Source of the DNA: Flagellimonas sp. HMM57 | GTDB lineage: Bacteria > Bacteroidota > Bacteroidia > Flavobacteriales > Flavobacteriaceae | Assembly: GCF_021390175.1 (NCBI RefSeq) | Contig: NZ_CP090004.1 | Coordinates: 2,781,001-2,845,000, forward strand | Direction: 5' to 3' | DNA: 64,000 nt | Part shown: one piece after another, positions 18,920-27,864 of the stretch | Layout: every line of letters starts with the position of its first letter | Position numbering within the stretch: position 1 is the first letter of the stretch | The notes under the pieces: model-generated | Seen by the model: only the letters and a program-made list of their open reading frames with translations | The model's database searches: none | Told to the model about the DNA's origin: nothing | Position numbers and translations under genes: made by a program

Positions 18920-19600
18920 TTAAAAGTCGGTGTCTAGGTTGATATAATCCAAAAATTCCCTTCGTACAGCCTCATCCTTGAATTTTCCACCATATTCTGC
19001 GGTAACGGTGCTGCTTTCAATATCCCGTATCCCCCTGGAATTTACGCAGAGATGTTTTGCGTCCATAACACAGGCAACATCTTCGGTTCCCAATACTTTT
19101 TGTAATTCTTTGACAACTTGGATGTTCAATCGCTCCTGAACCTGCGGACGTTTTGCAAAATAATCCACGATACGGTTCATTTTAGATAACCCAACAACGG
19201 TGCCATTGGAAATATATGCGATATGGGCCCTTCCGATTATTGGTAATAAATGGTGCTCACAAGTGGAGTAGAGTACAATATTTTTCTCCACCAGCATCTC
19301 GCCATATTTGTACTTGTTTTCAAATGTTGAAGAGTTTGGTTTTCTATCTGGATGTAAGCCTCCAAAGATTTCGTTAACGTACATTTTAGCTACTCTTTTT
19401 GGAGTGCCTTTGAGGCTATCGTCATCCAAATCAAGTCCAAGGGTCAACATTATTTCTCGAACACTCTTTTGTATCCTTTCTATCTTTTCCTCATCACTCA
19501 GTACAAAGGCATCTTTTCTTATAGGTGTCTCGGTAGAAGATCCAATATGGTCATTGCCCCTTTCTTCATGTTGTTCTTCCAAAGTCCGCTCTAGTTTCAT
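18920..19600 (-). CDS. folE: GTP cyclohydrolase I
   Basis: 226 residues. The zinc/catalytic segment [41 protein letters not shown] and [15 protein letters not shown] identify type IA FolE. It converts GTP to dihydroneopterin triphosphate for folate (folP is also in this window, at 42 kb) or queuosine precursors. The first 35 residues are a charged extension. It is the first gene of the folE-cysS-yidD run and diverges from the T9SS gene at 19735. Confidence 0.95.
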   Translation of the reverse strand: MKLERTLEEQHEERGNDHIGSSTETPIRKDAFVLSDEEKIERIQKSVREIMLTLGLDLDDDSLKGTPKRVAKMYVNEIFGGLHPDRKPNSSTFENKYKYGEMLVEKNIVLYSTCEHHLLPIIGRAHIAYISNGTVVGLSKMNRIVDYFAKRPQVQERLNIQVVKELQKVLGTEDVACVMDAKHLCVNSRGIRDIESSTVTAEYGGKFKDEAVRREFLDYINLDTDF

Positions 19601-19734
19601 GTGTTACTTCTTCAAGAAGGCAAAGATATACATTAATGGGCTATTTAACATCTGGTAGCTTTAGTTTGGCAACATAAATTATTGCCAAAAGAAAAGCGGC
19701 TATATTTTTATAATACCCAAACCTACAACCATTT

Positions 19735-21540
19735 ATGGTGAAATCTTTTATAAGAATCATATTCTTAGTGCTTTTGTGCCAAATAACCCGTTCGCAGGTC
19801 TTACCCGACTGTGCAAATGCGGTGCCTATTTGTAGCAATACGCCAATAAACGGAGGGGCCAATGGTTATGGAATCGATGACTTTGATGGTACTAGTTCAA
19901 GCGGATGTCTTGAACGAACGCTTTCTGGATTTATAGAATCCAATTCAGCGTGGTATAGATTTAGGACAGGAGCTTCGGGACAGTTGGGTTTTAATATAGG
20001 ACACGATAGTACAGAGGATTGGGACTTTGCCTTGTATAGAGCCAGTGACTGCAATAACTTAGGGGAGCCTGTACGGTGCAATTTTTTCGATAATAGCGAT
20101 TTTAAAACATTTTTGGGAGTTGGGGAAGACCCTACGGGAGACGTAAATTCCGTTCACTATGAAGATTGGTTGGATGTAAATGTAGGTGAGGAATACTACT
20201 TGCTCATTAATAATTTCAGTAATGTGAACTCAGGTTTTTCGATTCAGTTCACAGGAGATATTCTTGTTACAGACCCAATGAACGCCTTGGACTGCTCTAT
20301 AGTAGACAATCTCTTGGGCCCTCCCATTGCTGCCTGCGAAAATGAGACCGTAGTTTTGGATGCCACAACCACAGGTGCAACAAATTATGAATGGTATAGC
20401 GATAATGGTACCGGATTCCAGCTACTGGCAGCAGCTAGTGGAAGTCCAACATTACAGATATTGAATTCTGCTATGTATAGGGTAGTGGTTTCAACACCTA
20501 CAGGTTCTTTGATCAGTGACGTTCAAGTAGCCTTCAATGTCATACCCACTACGACATCAATAACTGATGAAATACTGTGCTATACAGCAAATTTAGAAGT
20601 TGATTTGGAGCTAAAGGATTTTGAAGCGCTCGGCACACAAAACCCAGACGATTTTATTGTAAGTTACCATAGTTCTCAGGCAGATGCGAACCAAGGGATT
20701 AATCCATTTCCCAAAACATATCCAAAAAGCTTGGGATCAGAGACGATTTATGTACGGACAACTTCTTTGGCAAATCCCAATTGCTATGATGCCTCTGAAA
20801 GTTTTGTTTTAAATACCATAGAAACACCTGAACTCACTTTTCCTGAAGAAGTGATCATATGTGAGGATAATAATGGTGTTGTCATTGGGAAAACTGTTCC
20901 CAATCCAAGTCATAGCTACCAATGGAGTACGGGTGAGCAAACCCCGAACATAATAATTTCGCAGGATGGAGATTACACTTTAACTGTTACGAATTCATTA
21001 AACGGGATGTTTTGTAGTGAAAGTAGGACCGTGCGTGTTCAAACTTCGGTTTTACCAGTAATCTCAGATATAGAAATTGAGGATTTTAGCTCAAGCAATA
21101 CAGTAACTATTGTAACAGAGGCAGTTGGAGAATTTGAATATCGTCTAAATGATGGCACTTTTCAAACTGGTAACGTTTTTGAAGAAGTCCCAGCAGGAGT
21201 TCACACCGTAACTATGAGGGATGTCTTTGGATGTGGGGAAGTCGTTGAGAATATTGTAGTCGTAGGCTTTTTGGCCATTTTCTCTCCAAATGGGGATGTG
21301 CTCAACGAAACGTGGCATGTTGAAGGTTTATCTGAATTGAACTCACCGGTCGTTACCATCTATGATCGATATGGAAAGTTGCTTAAAGAGCTGACGGAAT
21401 TTAGTCCGGGTTGGGATGGAAATTTTGATGGCAGGCCGCTTCCCTCTACGGATTATTGGTTCAAATTATCCTATTTGGATGAAAACGGAAATAGGATGAA
21501 CGCGAAGTATTTACGGAATCATTTCTCCTTGAGAAGATAG
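19735..21540 (+). CDS. T9SS type B secreted surface protein, Ig/PKD-like
   Basis: 601 residues. A signal peptide (MVKSFIRIIFLVLLCQITRSQ) is followed by a Cys-containing N-terminal domain (LPDCANAVPICSNTPI...WYRFRTGASGQLGFNI) that resembles a secreted beta-sandwich. Ig-like repeats follow (about 200-480). The end from FSPNGDVLNETWHVEG through YDRYGKLLKEL to WDGNFDGRPLPSTDYWFKL is the type B sorting domain, which sends it through the type IX secretion system to the cell surface. It is paralogous to the next gene and 115 nt upstream of it. Function is unknown; adhesion or gliding-related surface roles are common for such proteins. Confidence 0.85.
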   Translation: MVKSFIRIIFLVLLCQITRSQVLPDCANAVPICSNTPINGGANGYGIDDFDGTSSSGCLERTLSGFIESNSAWYRFRTGASGQLGFNIGHDSTEDWDFALYRASDCNNLGEPVRCNFFDNSDFKTFLGVGEDPTGDVNSVHYEDWLDVNVGEEYYLLINNFSNVNSGFSIQFTGDILVTDPMNALDCSIVDNLLGPPIAACENETVVLDATTTGATNYEWYSDNGTGFQLLAAASGSPTLQILNSAMYRVVVSTPTGSLISDVQVAFNVIPTTTSITDEILCYTANLEVDLELKDFEALGTQNPDDFIVSYHSSQADANQGINPFPKTYPKSLGSETIYVRTTSLANPNCYDASESFVLNTIETPELTFPEEVIICEDNNGVVIGKTVPNPSHSYQWSTGEQTPNIIISQDGDYTLTVTNSLNGMFCSESRTVRVQTSVLPVISDIEIEDFSSSNTVTIVTEAVGEFEYRLNDGTFQTGNVFEEVPAGVHTVTMRDVFGCGEVVENIVVVGFLAIFSPNGDVLNETWHVEGLSELNSPVVTIYDRYGKLLKELTEFSPGWDGNFDGRPLPSTDYWFKLSYLDENGNRMNAKYLRNHFSLRR

Positions 21541-21654
21541 GCAAAAATGCATTTTATCGATTAACTGCATAATTTTTCGGGTAAAAAATACTAAAAACTC
21601 CTTTTGGGCAGTTATACAGTTTATACTTAGTATAATCTTTAGCCCCACAATTCT

Positions 21655-23100
21655 ATGAGAGCCTTGTTTAGTGCTATCTGTTGTATGTTTCTGTTTTCTT
21701 TGGAAACACATGCCCAAAACTCACCTGATTGTAGAACTGCTATACCCGTTTGTGCGGATGCACCTATTTTGTCGTTCACTGATGGTGGTGGTGATATCGA
21801 TGACTTTGATCCAGAAGTTATTACGCAATCCGGTTGTTTGGAAAAAGGGAGTGTAAGTTCCGCTAATATAGAGAACAACACCTCTTGGTATGTTTTTAGG
21901 GCCGGAACCAATGGACAAATTGGTTTTGATTTGGAAGCATTGCCCGTTACACCTGGCGGTATAATTACTTCTGAACTGGATTTTGCCCTATACGGACCTT
22001 TTGACCAAACAGCTGGACAAAACTTTTGTACGGTTATTGGAAATGGAGATGCACAGCCCATACGTTGCAACTATGAAGTCAATGATACAGGTTTCACCGG
22101 AATAGGGGTGAATCCAATAAATGGTAGGGAAGGGGCACCCTTTGTAAAGGGTAGTCAGAATACCTATGATGAGTTTTTAGATGTTATAGCAGGTGAGATC
22201 TATTATCTATATATCAATAACTACAATACCAATTTTGATGGTGACCCAGAGCCATTCTCCTTGACATTTACGGGCAGCTCTGTGGATGCCGACCAAAATA
22301 CGGCACTGGACTGTACGCTGCGCGACGAATTTTTAGGGTTGGACATTATTGCCTGTGAGGGTGATCCGGACATTGTTCTAAGTGCCTTGAATTCCCCAGC
22401 TGGACCTACAGCCTCATTTTTTACGTGGGAGCTGGATGCAGATGATGATGGTACTTATGAAACTGTTTTGGCAAGTGGACCTGCTGAAACCGAACTAACC
22501 GTTACAAGTCCAAACTCCGGTCGTTACCGTGTGACCATAGAGACTACTTTGGCAACCACCATAACAGATGACATTTTGATCACCTTTTTTGGCGTTCCAG
22601 AATTGGATGAGGTACGTGTGGTCGATGATCTGGTGAACAGCAACCAAACCGATCCTTACAATATTGAAATAGTTCCTTTAGGGAATGGAGATTATGAATA
22701 TGCCATCAATGATGGGGAGTTTCAGGATGATCCTTTGTTTTTTGATGTGCCCCCGGGCGTTAATACTGTTGTTATCAATGATAAAAACGGATGTGGGATT
22801 ACGGAACCTATAGAATTCTTGGTAGTAGGTTATCCAAAGTTTTTTACACCTAATGGTGATGGGATTCACGACAATTGGAACGTACTAGGTATCGAAACCC
22901 TTTCTGATCCTACGGTTTACATTTTTGACCGTTACGGGAAACTGTTAAAGGAATTGGATATCACAGGTGGCTGGGACGGTACTTTTAACGGAAGACAGTT
23001 ACCATCTTCGGATTACTGGTTTCGCTTGGATTATAACCGAGATGATGAAGGTGTTATCGTAGCACGTTCCGTGAGAAGGCACTTTTCTTTGGTTAGATAA
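21655..23100 (+). CDS. T9SS type B secreted surface protein, paralogue of upstream gene
   Basis: 481 residues. The signal peptide is MRALFSAICCMFLFSLETHAQ. The N-terminal domain shares the same layout as its neighbour: PDCRTAIPVCADAPIL, IDDFD, NNTSWYVFRAGTNGQIGFDL, ELDFALYG, and IRCNYE. It has fewer Ig-like repeats in the middle. The C-terminus FFTPNGDGIHDNWNVLGI ... YDRYGKLLKELDITGGWDGTFNGRQLPSSDYWFRL is a canonical type B T9SS domain. The pair looks like a tandem duplication with loss of about 120 residues here. Confidence 0.85.
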   Translation: MRALFSAICCMFLFSLETHAQNSPDCRTAIPVCADAPILSFTDGGGDIDDFDPEVITQSGCLEKGSVSSANIENNTSWYVFRAGTNGQIGFDLEALPVTPGGIITSELDFALYGPFDQTAGQNFCTVIGNGDAQPIRCNYEVNDTGFTGIGVNPINGREGAPFVKGSQNTYDEFLDVIAGEIYYLYINNYNTNFDGDPEPFSLTFTGSSVDADQNTALDCTLRDEFLGLDIIACEGDPDIVLSALNSPAGPTASFFTWELDADDDGTYETVLASGPAETELTVTSPNSGRYRVTIETTLATTITDDILITFFGVPELDEVRVVDDLVNSNQTDPYNIEIVPLGNGDYEYAINDGEFQDDPLFFDVPPGVNTVVINDKNGCGITEPIEFLVVGYPKFFTPNGDGIHDNWNVLGIETLSDPTVYIFDRYGKLLKELDITGGWDGTFNGRQLPSSDYWFRLDYNRDDEGVIVARSVRRHFSLVR

Positions 23101-23106
23101 CCAAAA

Positions 23107-23136
23107 AAGACCGGAATGGTCATCCACACCGGCCTT
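23107..23136. terminator. Bidirectional terminator-like hairpin
   Basis: AAG-CCGG/CCGG-CTT and an inner TGG/CCA stem form an imperfect hairpin between an A6 run and a T8 run. It sits between the convergent T9SS and BspA-like genes. Confidence 0.6.
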
Positions 23137-23173
23137 CAGATTTTTTTTATGTGACGTTTACATGATAGAATGC

Positions 23174-24556
23174 CTACTCGCAAACTAATTGAAAGTCTAA
23201 GCCGGGAAATACCCAACCGTTACCTTCAAGATTATCAACTGCCATATCAGCTCCAGGGCCACAGACAGTGATATTCTCCATACCACAGGTAATTCCGGTT
23301 GGTCCGCCGTTATCTTTTACAAAATTGTCCCAACCGACCAAGGTGTTTTCCATGCTCCCTTTGGACATTCCACTGTTATTGAACATGTTCTCCATGTTGG
23401 TTATGTTGCCAATGTTCCAACCCCCTATATCTTGATCAAAGTCAGAAGCTCCAGAGAACATGGCGAGCATTGCGGTGACATTTTTCGTGTTCCACCCACT
23501 AATATCCTGGTTAAAGGCAGAGGCCCCAGAGAACATGGAACGCATTGTTGTAACACTCGACACGTTCCAGTTACCAATGTTCCCGTTAAAGGAAGAAGCA
23601 TCGTTGAACATAAAGGACATATCGGTGACATTTTCCGTATTCCACCCACCAATATTCTGGTTGAACGACGATGCCCCTTGGAACATACCGTTCATTTTCT
23701 CAATAGTACTTACTTTCCAATCGCCTATGTCCCCATTAAATTTTTTGGCACTACGGAACATATTTGAAAGGGAAAGGACCTGTGACAGGTCGGGCGCATC
23801 GGGCGCTTTGTAGACCATGTTCTCACAGCCCATAAATGCCGAATTCAAGAACTCCCATTTGCTATTGCCCCATTGATCTATACTTATGAGTTTGGGCGCA
23901 CTTGGGAACCCTAACATTGCTATACCGGGAAAATCTCCTAGAATCGCCACAACATGGTCACCGGCCGCTGCATACGAATGTGCTATATTTTCATTATCGG
24001 TAATGTCCTCAACGGTGCCGTCCCCCCAATCGATCGTAAAATCGTATGTCAAATATTCTACTAAACCTATCGTTATGCTTTCCCCGTCCTCGGTGGTCTT
24101 CCAGGTGGTCACAAAACTATTGATATCTTCTGCCAAAGTGTCGCTTACATTTTGGACAGTGACCGTAACTTTCGCATTTGTTTCCAACTCCCCATCTTCA
24201 GCGCTCACAAAAAGGGTATGTTCCGTTTTGGTCTCAAAATCCAGGGATTTTCCGGCAGTTAGGCTAAGTACACCGGCATCGGTGATGTCAAAAAGCCCGT
24301 CATCGTCCATCTCTATGGAAAACGTAAGGCTGTCCCCATTCGGGTCGGTTGCGGTTACCGTTCCAATGTTCTGGGCATCGGTGATATCCTCGGCAACGGT
24401 AAAGGACTGCTCCGCTATGACCGGGGCTTTGTTCTCTTCCTTAGGAGTTCCACTGGGCGGATTATCATCTGGAATCACATTGGGCGAATCGTCCTTGCCA
24501 CAGGAAAGAGCAATCGAGCAAAGACATAGGAATAGACAAATGTTCTTCAATTTCAT
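23174..24556 (-). CDS. BspA-type (DUF285 repeat) surface lipoprotein with cadherin-like domain
   Basis: 460 residues. The lipobox IALSC gives a lipoprotein. A cadherin-like domain (about 45-140, APVIAEQSFTVAEDITDAQNIGTVTATDPNGDSLTFS) is followed by a PKD-like strand region (DFTIDWGDGTVEDI). Then come about six 25-residue DUF285 units of the type MF-ASSFNQNIGGWNTENVTDM (about 265-400). A Cys-containing tail ends the protein. BspA-like repeats mediate surface binding in other bacteria; the ligand here is unknown. The coding DNA looks visibly more GC-rich than its neighbours. An 8-3-8 dyad lies 74 nt upstream of its start. Confidence 0.85.
   Translation of the reverse strand: MKLKNICLFLCLCSIALSCGKDDSPNVIPDDNPPSGTPKEENKAPVIAEQSFTVAEDITDAQNIGTVTATDPNGDSLTFSIEMDDDGLFDITDAGVLSLTAGKSLDFETKTEHTLFVSAEDGELETNAKVTVTVQNVSDTLAEDINSFVTTWKTTEDGESITIGLVEYLTYDFTIDWGDGTVEDITDNENIAHSYAAAGDHVVAILGDFPGIAMLGFPSAPKLISIDQWGNSKWEFLNSAFMGCENMVYKAPDAPDLSQVLSLSNMFRSAKKFNGDIGDWKVSTIEKMNGMFQGASSFNQNIGGWNTENVTDMSFMFNDASSFNGNIGNWNVSSVTTMRSMFSGASAFNQDISGWNTKNVTAMLAMFSGASDFDQDIGGWNIGNITNMENMFNNSGMSKGSMENTLVGWDNFVKDNGGPTGITCGMENITVCGPGADMAVDNLEGNGWVFPGLDFQLVCE
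23420..23770 (-). repeat. 75-bp coding tandem repeats (DUF285 units)
   Basis: The 25-residue units of the BspA-like protein are also similar at DNA level (recurrent TTCCACCCACCAAT and CCAGAGAACATG blocks on the top strand). This makes the array prone to unit gain or loss. Confidence 0.7.
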
Positions 24557-24917
24557 CTTTATGTAATTTTAGTTTTACACAAATTGAGATTTCTTGGTGA
24601 TAGTTAAGAAGCAAAATGAACGGATACCCCCATTCGTTTGACGAATGGCCATTTTGAGTTGACGGAATTTTTTGTTACCGTCCCAAAAATGGAAAGGATA
24701 GCACAGCTAGGTACTTCTTTGTTCAATACCGAGGGAAATAGGAAGTTTCCCCGATGCCAAGATTCTGGAAAACGAAACTTCGTCCAAATGGATACAAGAA
24801 TTGTGAATGACCGTGTTTGGGGTCTTGGATTTTGGGTTTTGTTTTAAGGTTTTGGGTATAAATTACTGAGCACAGGTGTTAATAGATATGCTTACGTCGA
24901 ACCCATGTTAATTATGT
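24557..24917. other. Intergenic region with one dyad, otherwise empty
   Basis: 361 nt between the BspA-like gene and the end of the porin gene. It contains the perfect dyad CCATTCGT-TTG-ACGAATGG at 24630-24648 and a G/T-rich stretch at 24815-24860. The 69-codon plus-strand frame at 24638 has no recognisable protein features and is not called. Confidence 0.6.
24630..24648. promoter_or_regulatory. 8-3-8 perfect dyad upstream of the BspA-like gene
   Basis: CCATTCGT and ACGAATGG are exact reverse complements with a 3-nt spacer, 74-92 nt upstream of the BspA-like start. It could be an operator or a leader hairpin; no -7 element was found nearby. Confidence 0.4.
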
Positions 24918-26417
24918 TTAGAACTTTAGGGTAAAGCCCAAGGTCACGTTGGTATTCCTTCTATTGATCATGGTCGAACTACTTATTCCCGAATCAAAAA
25001 GTAACGTATTTACATCTTGTTCTGTCCTATTTACGGCTAAATCCAATCTGCTTCCGCCAAAATTATAACCAATACCCCCGGAGTAGCCAGTTAAATCACC
25101 AATGAGATTTCCTTCTTCATATGGGCTCTCTTCGTATCGATATCCAGCTCTTAGACTTACATCATCAATCCTGTATTCTCCTCCAAATCTGTATGAGTTC
25201 ACAACACCTAATTGATTTGCGATAAAATCATTTTCCGCTGCAAAATTAGGGTCCGAATTGGGGCGTAGTTCTGCATTGGACATGTCTTGATAGCTGTAAT
25301 CAAAGCTTAAAAGTCCGTCTTTTCCAAAGACAACAGCTAAACTACCAGTAAGTTTTTCTGGAGTCTTTATTCTGTATTCTTCAAATAGATTTACAATTCT
25401 AAAATCGATAAAATCGATATCCGGTTCTGCTAAATTTGAATTTATCCGTTGTGATGTATCGTCCGTTAGTTCGTACCAAGTAGGGGATTGGTAACTACCA
25501 CCAATGCGAATGTTGTCGTTCAATTTAGCAATGGCTCCAACGCTAAATGAAAAACCATATCCTTCGGTTCTCAAAAGATTATCGAACGTAGTGAACTGTA
25601 CGGGGGAATCTGTGTCATAACCGCTCTCATCCAATAACGTTAATCTCTCATAAAGTACATTGTGAAAATTTACTGAAGCTCCTATATAAAGATTCTCCTG
25701 GTACTGCCCGGCAAAATTCGCAGTTAACTTGCTGTTATACCCAGTAGTACTTTGAAGATAGTTTTGATTTACTCCGCTGTATGAAGCGTTGGATACGTAA
25801 GCGGTATTCTCGTCATCATCGACCGTTGGTTCTATAATGCCAGCTTGAAAGCCCAAAAATGCTTGTTGTGCTCCAAAGCCAATGTTGGAACCTATATCTA
25901 AATAAGCATCTTCTATGAACTCTCCCTCTTGTACTCGTAAAGGTCCTAAAGCTTGGCCTTGTGCAAAGTTCAAGAAATAATTATCGATGCCCTGTGTTGT
26001 ATTTCCCGATACGGAAAATTCATTGTCAAAATTCTGCACCATATCATAGTTGAAAGCAAGTGCCAGTTTTTTCCATGCACTTTCGGTGGATTTAAAGACA
26101 AATACACCCCCCAATTGATTTAATTCCAAAGAATTAATATTGGTTTCCGTTAGGCTATTTCCGAATGCGGCTTCGTTGTTTCTATTAAAATTTGTACCTG
26201 TTATGGTAAATTGACTAAAGTTGAAAACAGCTGAACCCGCAGGGTTTACATTTAAAGATGATAAATCACCGCCCAAGGCGCCGAATGCACCGCCCATTGC
26301 CTGAAACCTTGCAGTACCTTGAATATTTTCATTGCTAAAGCGTAAAACGTCGTTAATGTTTTGGGCATTTGCAAAAGTGCATGCCAATACCGTTATGAAA
26401 GTTAGGGTTCTTTTCAT
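24918..26417 (-). CDS. OmpP1/FadL-family outer-membrane transporter
   Basis: 499 residues. A signal peptide (MKRTLTFITVLACTFANAQ) is followed by the FadL-like plug region DVLRFSNENIQGTARFQAMGGAFGALGGDLSSLNVNPAGSAVF, which is diagnostic (the FQAMGGA and N-PAG pattern). The rest alternates beta strands and ends NVTLGFTLKF with a terminal Phe, a barrel signal. Family members move hydrophobic compounds across the outer membrane; the substrate here is unknown. It lies 34 nt downstream of the low-complexity lipoprotein gene on the same strand, so both may be one transcript. Confidence 0.85.
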   Translation of the reverse strand: MKRTLTFITVLACTFANAQNINDVLRFSNENIQGTARFQAMGGAFGALGGDLSSLNVNPAGSAVFNFSQFTITGTNFNRNNEAAFGNSLTETNINSLELNQLGGVFVFKSTESAWKKLALAFNYDMVQNFDNEFSVSGNTTQGIDNYFLNFAQGQALGPLRVQEGEFIEDAYLDIGSNIGFGAQQAFLGFQAGIIEPTVDDDENTAYVSNASYSGVNQNYLQSTTGYNSKLTANFAGQYQENLYIGASVNFHNVLYERLTLLDESGYDTDSPVQFTTFDNLLRTEGYGFSFSVGAIAKLNDNIRIGGSYQSPTWYELTDDTSQRINSNLAEPDIDFIDFRIVNLFEEYRIKTPEKLTGSLAVVFGKDGLLSFDYSYQDMSNAELRPNSDPNFAAENDFIANQLGVVNSYRFGGEYRIDDVSLRAGYRYEESPYEEGNLIGDLTGYSGGIGYNFGGSRLDLAVNRTEQDVNTLLFDSGISSSTMINRRNTNVTLGFTLKF

Positions 26418-26451
26418 TTGTTTTCTTTTTTTGCCTTGAATTAATTAAGGA

Positions 26452-27771
26452 TTATCTTCTTCTTCCGCTGCTTCGTCCAGATGATCTGGATGCTCCAGAA
26501 GACCTACTGGAACCACCTGAGCTTCTATAGCTACCGGAAGACCTTGAGCTGCTGCCCGAACTTCTGTAACTACCGCTACTTCGAGAGCTTCTGCTTCCAC
26601 TACTTCTGTAGCTGCCAGATGGTCTTGAGCTACCGGAAGACCGGCTATAATTACTGCTTCTTGGGGCAGTTCTACCAGAAGATTGATAGCTTCTTGTGCT
26701 TCTTCCCGAAGTTCTGTAGCCGGACGAAGAACTCCTGTTCGTGCCACTACTTCTATAGGTCCCACTGCTTCTTGAAGATGAAGGTGAGGTTCCGTAAGAA
26801 CGACTGGTTCTGGCATTACTTCCGTAATTTGAGGCAGACCGGGTACTTCTGCTGGACCTATAATTTCTATTTCTTGCTATTGCATCTGCACTAACCGACC
26901 TTCTTGCTGTTGAACCGCTACGATAGGACCTTGAGCTCCTTGCAGCTGAAGAACTTCTGTTAATATTGGAGCGTCCGCTAGCATATCTTGAGGAGTATCC
27001 ACTTCTTCTAGACGCTAGATTGGACCTGCTTCTTATTGCAGTACCTGGAATTACACTGTTTGAATAGCCCCTTCTTGACCTATTGTAGGCATAACCTCTA
27101 TTAAATCCTCTGTTCCAACCGCGACCATAGTTTCCGTTCCAGCCCCAGGCACCACCCCAGTAAGGGTTGCCCCAGCCACCGCCCCAACCGAAGCCACCGC
27201 CCCAGCCAAAGCCGCCACCCCAAGCAAGACCACCGCCCCAGCCCCAACGGTTCCATCTCCATGGGTTGTTCCAACCCCAGCCAAAGCCACCTCCCCAGCC
27301 CCAATTGTTCCAAAGCCAAGGATCGTTCCAACCCCAGCCAAAGCCACCGCCCCAGCTGTTATCGTAAACGTTTACGGTTAAATTAGTGGGATTATCGCCC
27401 CAACCTGGATTTCCGTTGTAGGTGTTGTTCGTAGCAAAATAATCTGTTTGTTCACCAATTTGAGTATCATCATTTTCAGTGCCGCTGTAGTAGCTATCGA
27501 CATCTGTAAAAATCTCATTATCTAAGATCTCATCAAACTCATTTGCCCTTTCACCAAAATAATCACCATAGATATCGCTCTCTCTTTGTTCATTTCTTAC
27601 AGCCTCGGCAGATTTCTTTTCAACACGGGCAACACGATTATTGTTGGAATAAATTCCATCATCATCATAATATGAAGCTTGCTGGTAAGAACCACAAGAG
27701 GTCATTAAAAAAATGCCCAGAACAAGTATGGCGGGAATTTGAAATTTCGAGAAGCGTATAGACTTTGTCAT
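26452..27771 (-). CDS. Low-complexity lipoprotein, W/G-rich then S/R-rich
   Basis: 439 residues from MTKSIRFSKFQIP (an earlier in-frame codon at 27795 is unlikely). Lipobox LMTSC. After an acidic, Asn/Tyr-rich part (about 20-130), residues about 135-225 are a run of WGGGFGWGWNNPW-type repeats. The last 200 residues are almost only Ser, Arg, Gly and Tyr. There is no catalytic motif. Both halves are tandem repeats at DNA level, so other frames look falsely open. The placement next to and divergent from proS is one I recall from other flavobacteria. A role in the envelope is inferred from the lipobox only. Confidence 0.75.
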   Translation of the reverse strand: MTKSIRFSKFQIPAILVLGIFLMTSCGSYQQASYYDDDGIYSNNNRVARVEKKSAEAVRNEQRESDIYGDYFGERANEFDEILDNEIFTDVDSYYSGTENDDTQIGEQTDYFATNNTYNGNPGWGDNPTNLTVNVYDNSWGGGFGWGWNDPWLWNNWGWGGGFGWGWNNPWRWNRWGWGGGLAWGGGFGWGGGFGWGGGWGNPYWGGAWGWNGNYGRGWNRGFNRGYAYNRSRRGYSNSVIPGTAIRSRSNLASRRSGYSSRYASGRSNINRSSSAARSSRSYRSGSTARRSVSADAIARNRNYRSSRSTRSASNYGSNARTSRSYGTSPSSSRSSGTYRSSGTNRSSSSGYRTSGRSTRSYQSSGRTAPRSSNYSRSSGSSRPSGSYRSSGSRSSRSSGSYRSSGSSSRSSGSYRSSGGSSRSSGASRSSGRSSGRRR

Positions 27772-27799
27772 AGTGCAATTTTTATTGTTGAACATACTA

Positions 27800-27850
27800 A
27801 AAATAGTTAGTTTTACCGAACTATTTTGTTATAAAGTCACAAGTTTTGTG
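27800..27850. promoter_or_regulatory. Divergent promoter region with two inverted repeats
   Basis: Between the lipoprotein gene and proS, AAAATAGTT (27800-27808) is the exact inverse of AACTATTTT (27819-27827), and CACAA-GTT-TTGTG lies about 15 nt before proS. The latter contains AAGTTTTG, one base from a -7 consensus for proS. Confidence 0.4.
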
Positions 27851-27864
27851 CCAAACTATTGTAG

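Noticed and set aside
23420..23770. CRISPR-like spaced repeats
   Set aside because: The 75-bp periodicity is in frame and encodes DUF285 units; there are no short palindromic repeats with unique spacers.
24638..24847. 69-codon frame in the region upstream of the BspA-like gene
   Set aside because: No recognisable domain, no promoter, and it begins inside the dyad.
26445..26816. Long alternative frames inside the low-complexity lipoprotein gene
   Set aside because: Repetitive Ser/Arg and Trp/Gly codons keep several frames open; only the lipobox frame has a proper start and protein-like beginning.
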